Assembly: GCA_905221605.1 (NCBI GenBank)
Contig: CAJNDS010000409.1
Coordinates: forward strand, 75,001-100,000
DNA length: 25,000 nucleotides
Source of the DNA: Symbiodinium natans
Taxonomy: Eukaryota > Sar > Dinophyceae > Suessiales > Symbiodiniaceae
Reading direction: 5' to 3'
Program-made: the position numbers and the translations under genes
Shown here: positions 23,619-25,000 of the stretch, in pieces
Numbering within the stretch: position 1 is the first letter of the stretch
Layout: every line of letters starts with the position of its first letter
The notes under the pieces: model-generated
Told to the model about the DNA's origin: nothing
Seen by the model: only the letters and a program-made list of their open reading frames with translations
The model's database searches: none

Positions 23619-25000
23619 AGCCGCCTCTGCGAGCACACCTAAGCTCGAGACTCGAAGCTAAAATCCCAGAGACCTTCAGCCTCTACAGGATGCTCCCGAC
23701 ATTCCGGGTTTAGGGTTTAGGGTTTAGGGTTTAGGGTTTAGGGTTTAGGGTTTAGGGTTTCGGGGGTCTAGGGTTCAGGGGCGAAGGTCTTAGGTTTGTT
23801 TTTTCAATTTTAGGGTTGAGGATTCAGGGTTAAGCCGTACACCCTAAACACCGAGGTCGACAGCCTCGAAGCATCAGTGACTGAAATGTCGTCTTAGACT
23901 TTAGGTCGGGCTTTAAGGCTTTGAGGTTTAGGGTTTAGGGTTTAGGGTTTAGGGTTAGTGCAAGACCTCACAGCCACTAAACTGTGATCCTGGGCTTGGC
24001 AAGGTTCTTGGGACTCCGCTGGAGGCCCAGAGGAAGCGTCTTGTGAGTTCTCTTTACAGGATTCATGGGGTATCTTTGGCAAGGTTGGGATTTCGAGGTG
24101 TGAGTTTCCAAATTAGAATTCTCTTCATCTCCCTCAAGATGTCGTGGATTTGCGCAACAGGGCCCTCCCAAGATCGAAGAACCCTAGACTCAAAGGCCCA
24201 TAATAAGTTCCCTAATTCTTGAAACAGCAGCACCCTCCACAAAGCCCGAGAGTCAGAAGGCCACAAAGCCCTAAAGCCCTCAACCCTAAACCCCTAAACC
24301 CCTAAACCCTAAACTCCTAAACTCCTAAACTCCTAAACTCCTAAACTCCTAAACTCCTAAACTCCTAAACTCCTAAACTCCTAAACTCCCAAACTCCTAA
24401 ACCCCTAAACTCCTAAACTCCTAAACTCCTAAACTCCTAACTCCTAAACCCTGAACCGTAAACCTCAAAGCTCCAGCGCCCTAAAGCCCTCAAGTGAAAA
24501 ATCCTGAAGCCCGAAAGCCCTTTCATGGGTTCCCCTACTCCCCCTAGGTTCCCCCTTAAATCGCCTTAATTAGGCTTAATTATCTCTAAATAACCCAAAG
24601 AACGGTTCCCCAAAACAAGGGTCCATGGTAAGGGACCATGTAACTACCCTAAACCCTAAACCCCTGAACCCCTAAACCCCTAAACCCCTAAACCCCTAAA
24701 CCCCTAAACCCGGAACCCTGAACCCTGAACCCTGAACCCTAAACCCTAAACCCTAAACCCTCTGAGAGTTTTGGGTTTCGTGCCCCGAGGCCCAAGATCA
24801 ACTGGACGACCTCCTCCTCCAACTCGCCGCACGCCGCGGCGAGGACTGCGCCGGAGAACGGTGAGGTTTAGGGTTTAGGGTTCAGGGCTTAGGGTTTAGG
24901 GCTTGGGGTTTAGGGTTTAGTGTTTAGGCTAGGGGCCGTGCTGGCGCAGCAGCTGCACTGTATTGCCAATTGCAAGGCCGTTGATCAATTGCCCAGGAAC
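23619..25000 (+). CDS. Model F: multi-exon gene with a repeat intron, truncated by the window edge
   Basis: Exons 23619-23707, 24790-24860 and 24928 to past 25000 join in phase. The first reads PPLRAHLSSRLEAKIPETFS and LYRMLPTF and ends at CCGG|GTTTAGGG. The second reads QDQLDDLLLQLAARRGEDCA with donor GAACG|GTGAGG. The third reads LGAVLAQQLHCIANCKAVDQ after GTTTAG|. The 67-nt intron between the last two is wholly degenerate TTTAGGG repeat. Other exons may lie in 23956-24280. The leucine-rich amphipathic stretch could form a coiled coil. The product is unrecognised. Confidence 0.55.
23708..24789 (+). repeat. Inferred intron(s) of model F with several arrays
   Basis: TTTAGGG at 23708-23760 and 23926-23955, CCCTAAA/CTCCTAAA at 24280-24450, and CCCCTAAA/CCCTAAA at 24648-24760. 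The stretch 23956-24270 is non-repetitive and could hold an unrecognised exon. The minus ORFs there lack motifs. Confidence 0.65.
24790..24860 (+). CDS. Exon, model F
   Basis: It enters in phase 0 from 23707 (acceptor GCCCCGAG|) and leaves in phase 2 at a near-consensus donor GTGAGG. It reads AQDQLDDLLLQLAARRGEDC with GC-ending codons. Confidence 0.6.
24861..24927 (+). repeat. 67-nt repeat-only intron of model F
   Basis: It begins GTGAGG, ends GTGTTTAG, and consists of TTTAGGG, TTCAGGG, CTTAGGG and TTGGGG units. The exons on both sides join in phase. Confidence 0.7.
24928..25000 (+). CDS. Exon, model F (cut by the window end)
   Basis: It starts at GTGTTTAG|G, the last repeat unit of the 67-nt intron. 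It is open to the window end: LGAVLAQQLHCIANCKAV and onward. The phase matches the previous exon. Confidence 0.6.

Noticed and set aside
24312-24440. CRISPR-like regular repeat
   Set aside because: The units are contiguous 8-mers without spacers.
1-25000. A chromosome end or subtelomere
   Set aside because: Arrays alternate in orientation about 50 times and are split by coding-like blocks. A true telomere would be one long array in one orientation at an end.

Overview
The window looks like nuclear DNA of a dinoflagellate or a close alveolate relative. The signs are plant-type TTTAGGG/CCCTAAA telomere-like repeats scattered throughout, GC-rich coding blocks with GC-ending codons, a large LRAT-RING protein gene without introns, and a ubiquitin array. 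This assignment is inference; a chromerid or another alga with the same telomere unit remains possible. No rRNA, tRNA, CRISPR or bacterial operon structure was seen.

Main result. About 50 telomere-like arrays lie inside the window, and they do not behave like a chromosome end. Between them sit short GC-rich blocks (about 30-340 bp) that read as protein. These blocks have AG at the left edge and GT at the right edge, and many chain together in matching reading phase. I read them as exons of plus-strand genes whose introns are built from telomere-like repeat. TTTAGGG arrays tend to lie at the donor (5') end of an intron and CCCTAAA arrays at the acceptor (3') end. Because the unit GGGTTTAG contains both GT and AG, some introns are nothing but repeat. 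The clearest are 24861-24927 (67 nt) and 16260-16408 (149 nt).

Layout. Model A covers about 906-5113 and ends with a 342-nt terminal exon and a stop. Model B covers about 5841-13326, with at least 14 exon candidates and an unresolved 3' end. The interval 13950-15440 lacks telomeric arrays and carries a decayed minus-strand polyubiquitin relic. Model C covers about 15675-20118, with a terminal exon and a stop. Model D is a small four-exon gene at 20367-21275. An array-free island follows, with the intronless LRAT-RING gene at 21561-22787, preceded by an AT-rich microsatellite. Model F starts by 23619 and runs off the right edge. Apart from LRAT-RING and ubiquitin I recognise no product; exon boundaries are read by eye and several short exons could be phased differently.

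Other repeats include a foldback (MITE-like) family with three copies (694-795, 7487-7619, 8676-8779), further foldbacks at 11496-11599 and 11645-11739, a family sharing a GGGTAGTT end, a run of eight donor-like 11-mers at 16621-16707, and seven G or C homopolymers of 12-31 nt. These lie mostly in inferred introns. The two recognisable protein families, LRAT-RING E3-like and ubiquitin, are both in the array-free islands, which suggests they arrived as processed copies or have a different history from the repeat-intron genes.
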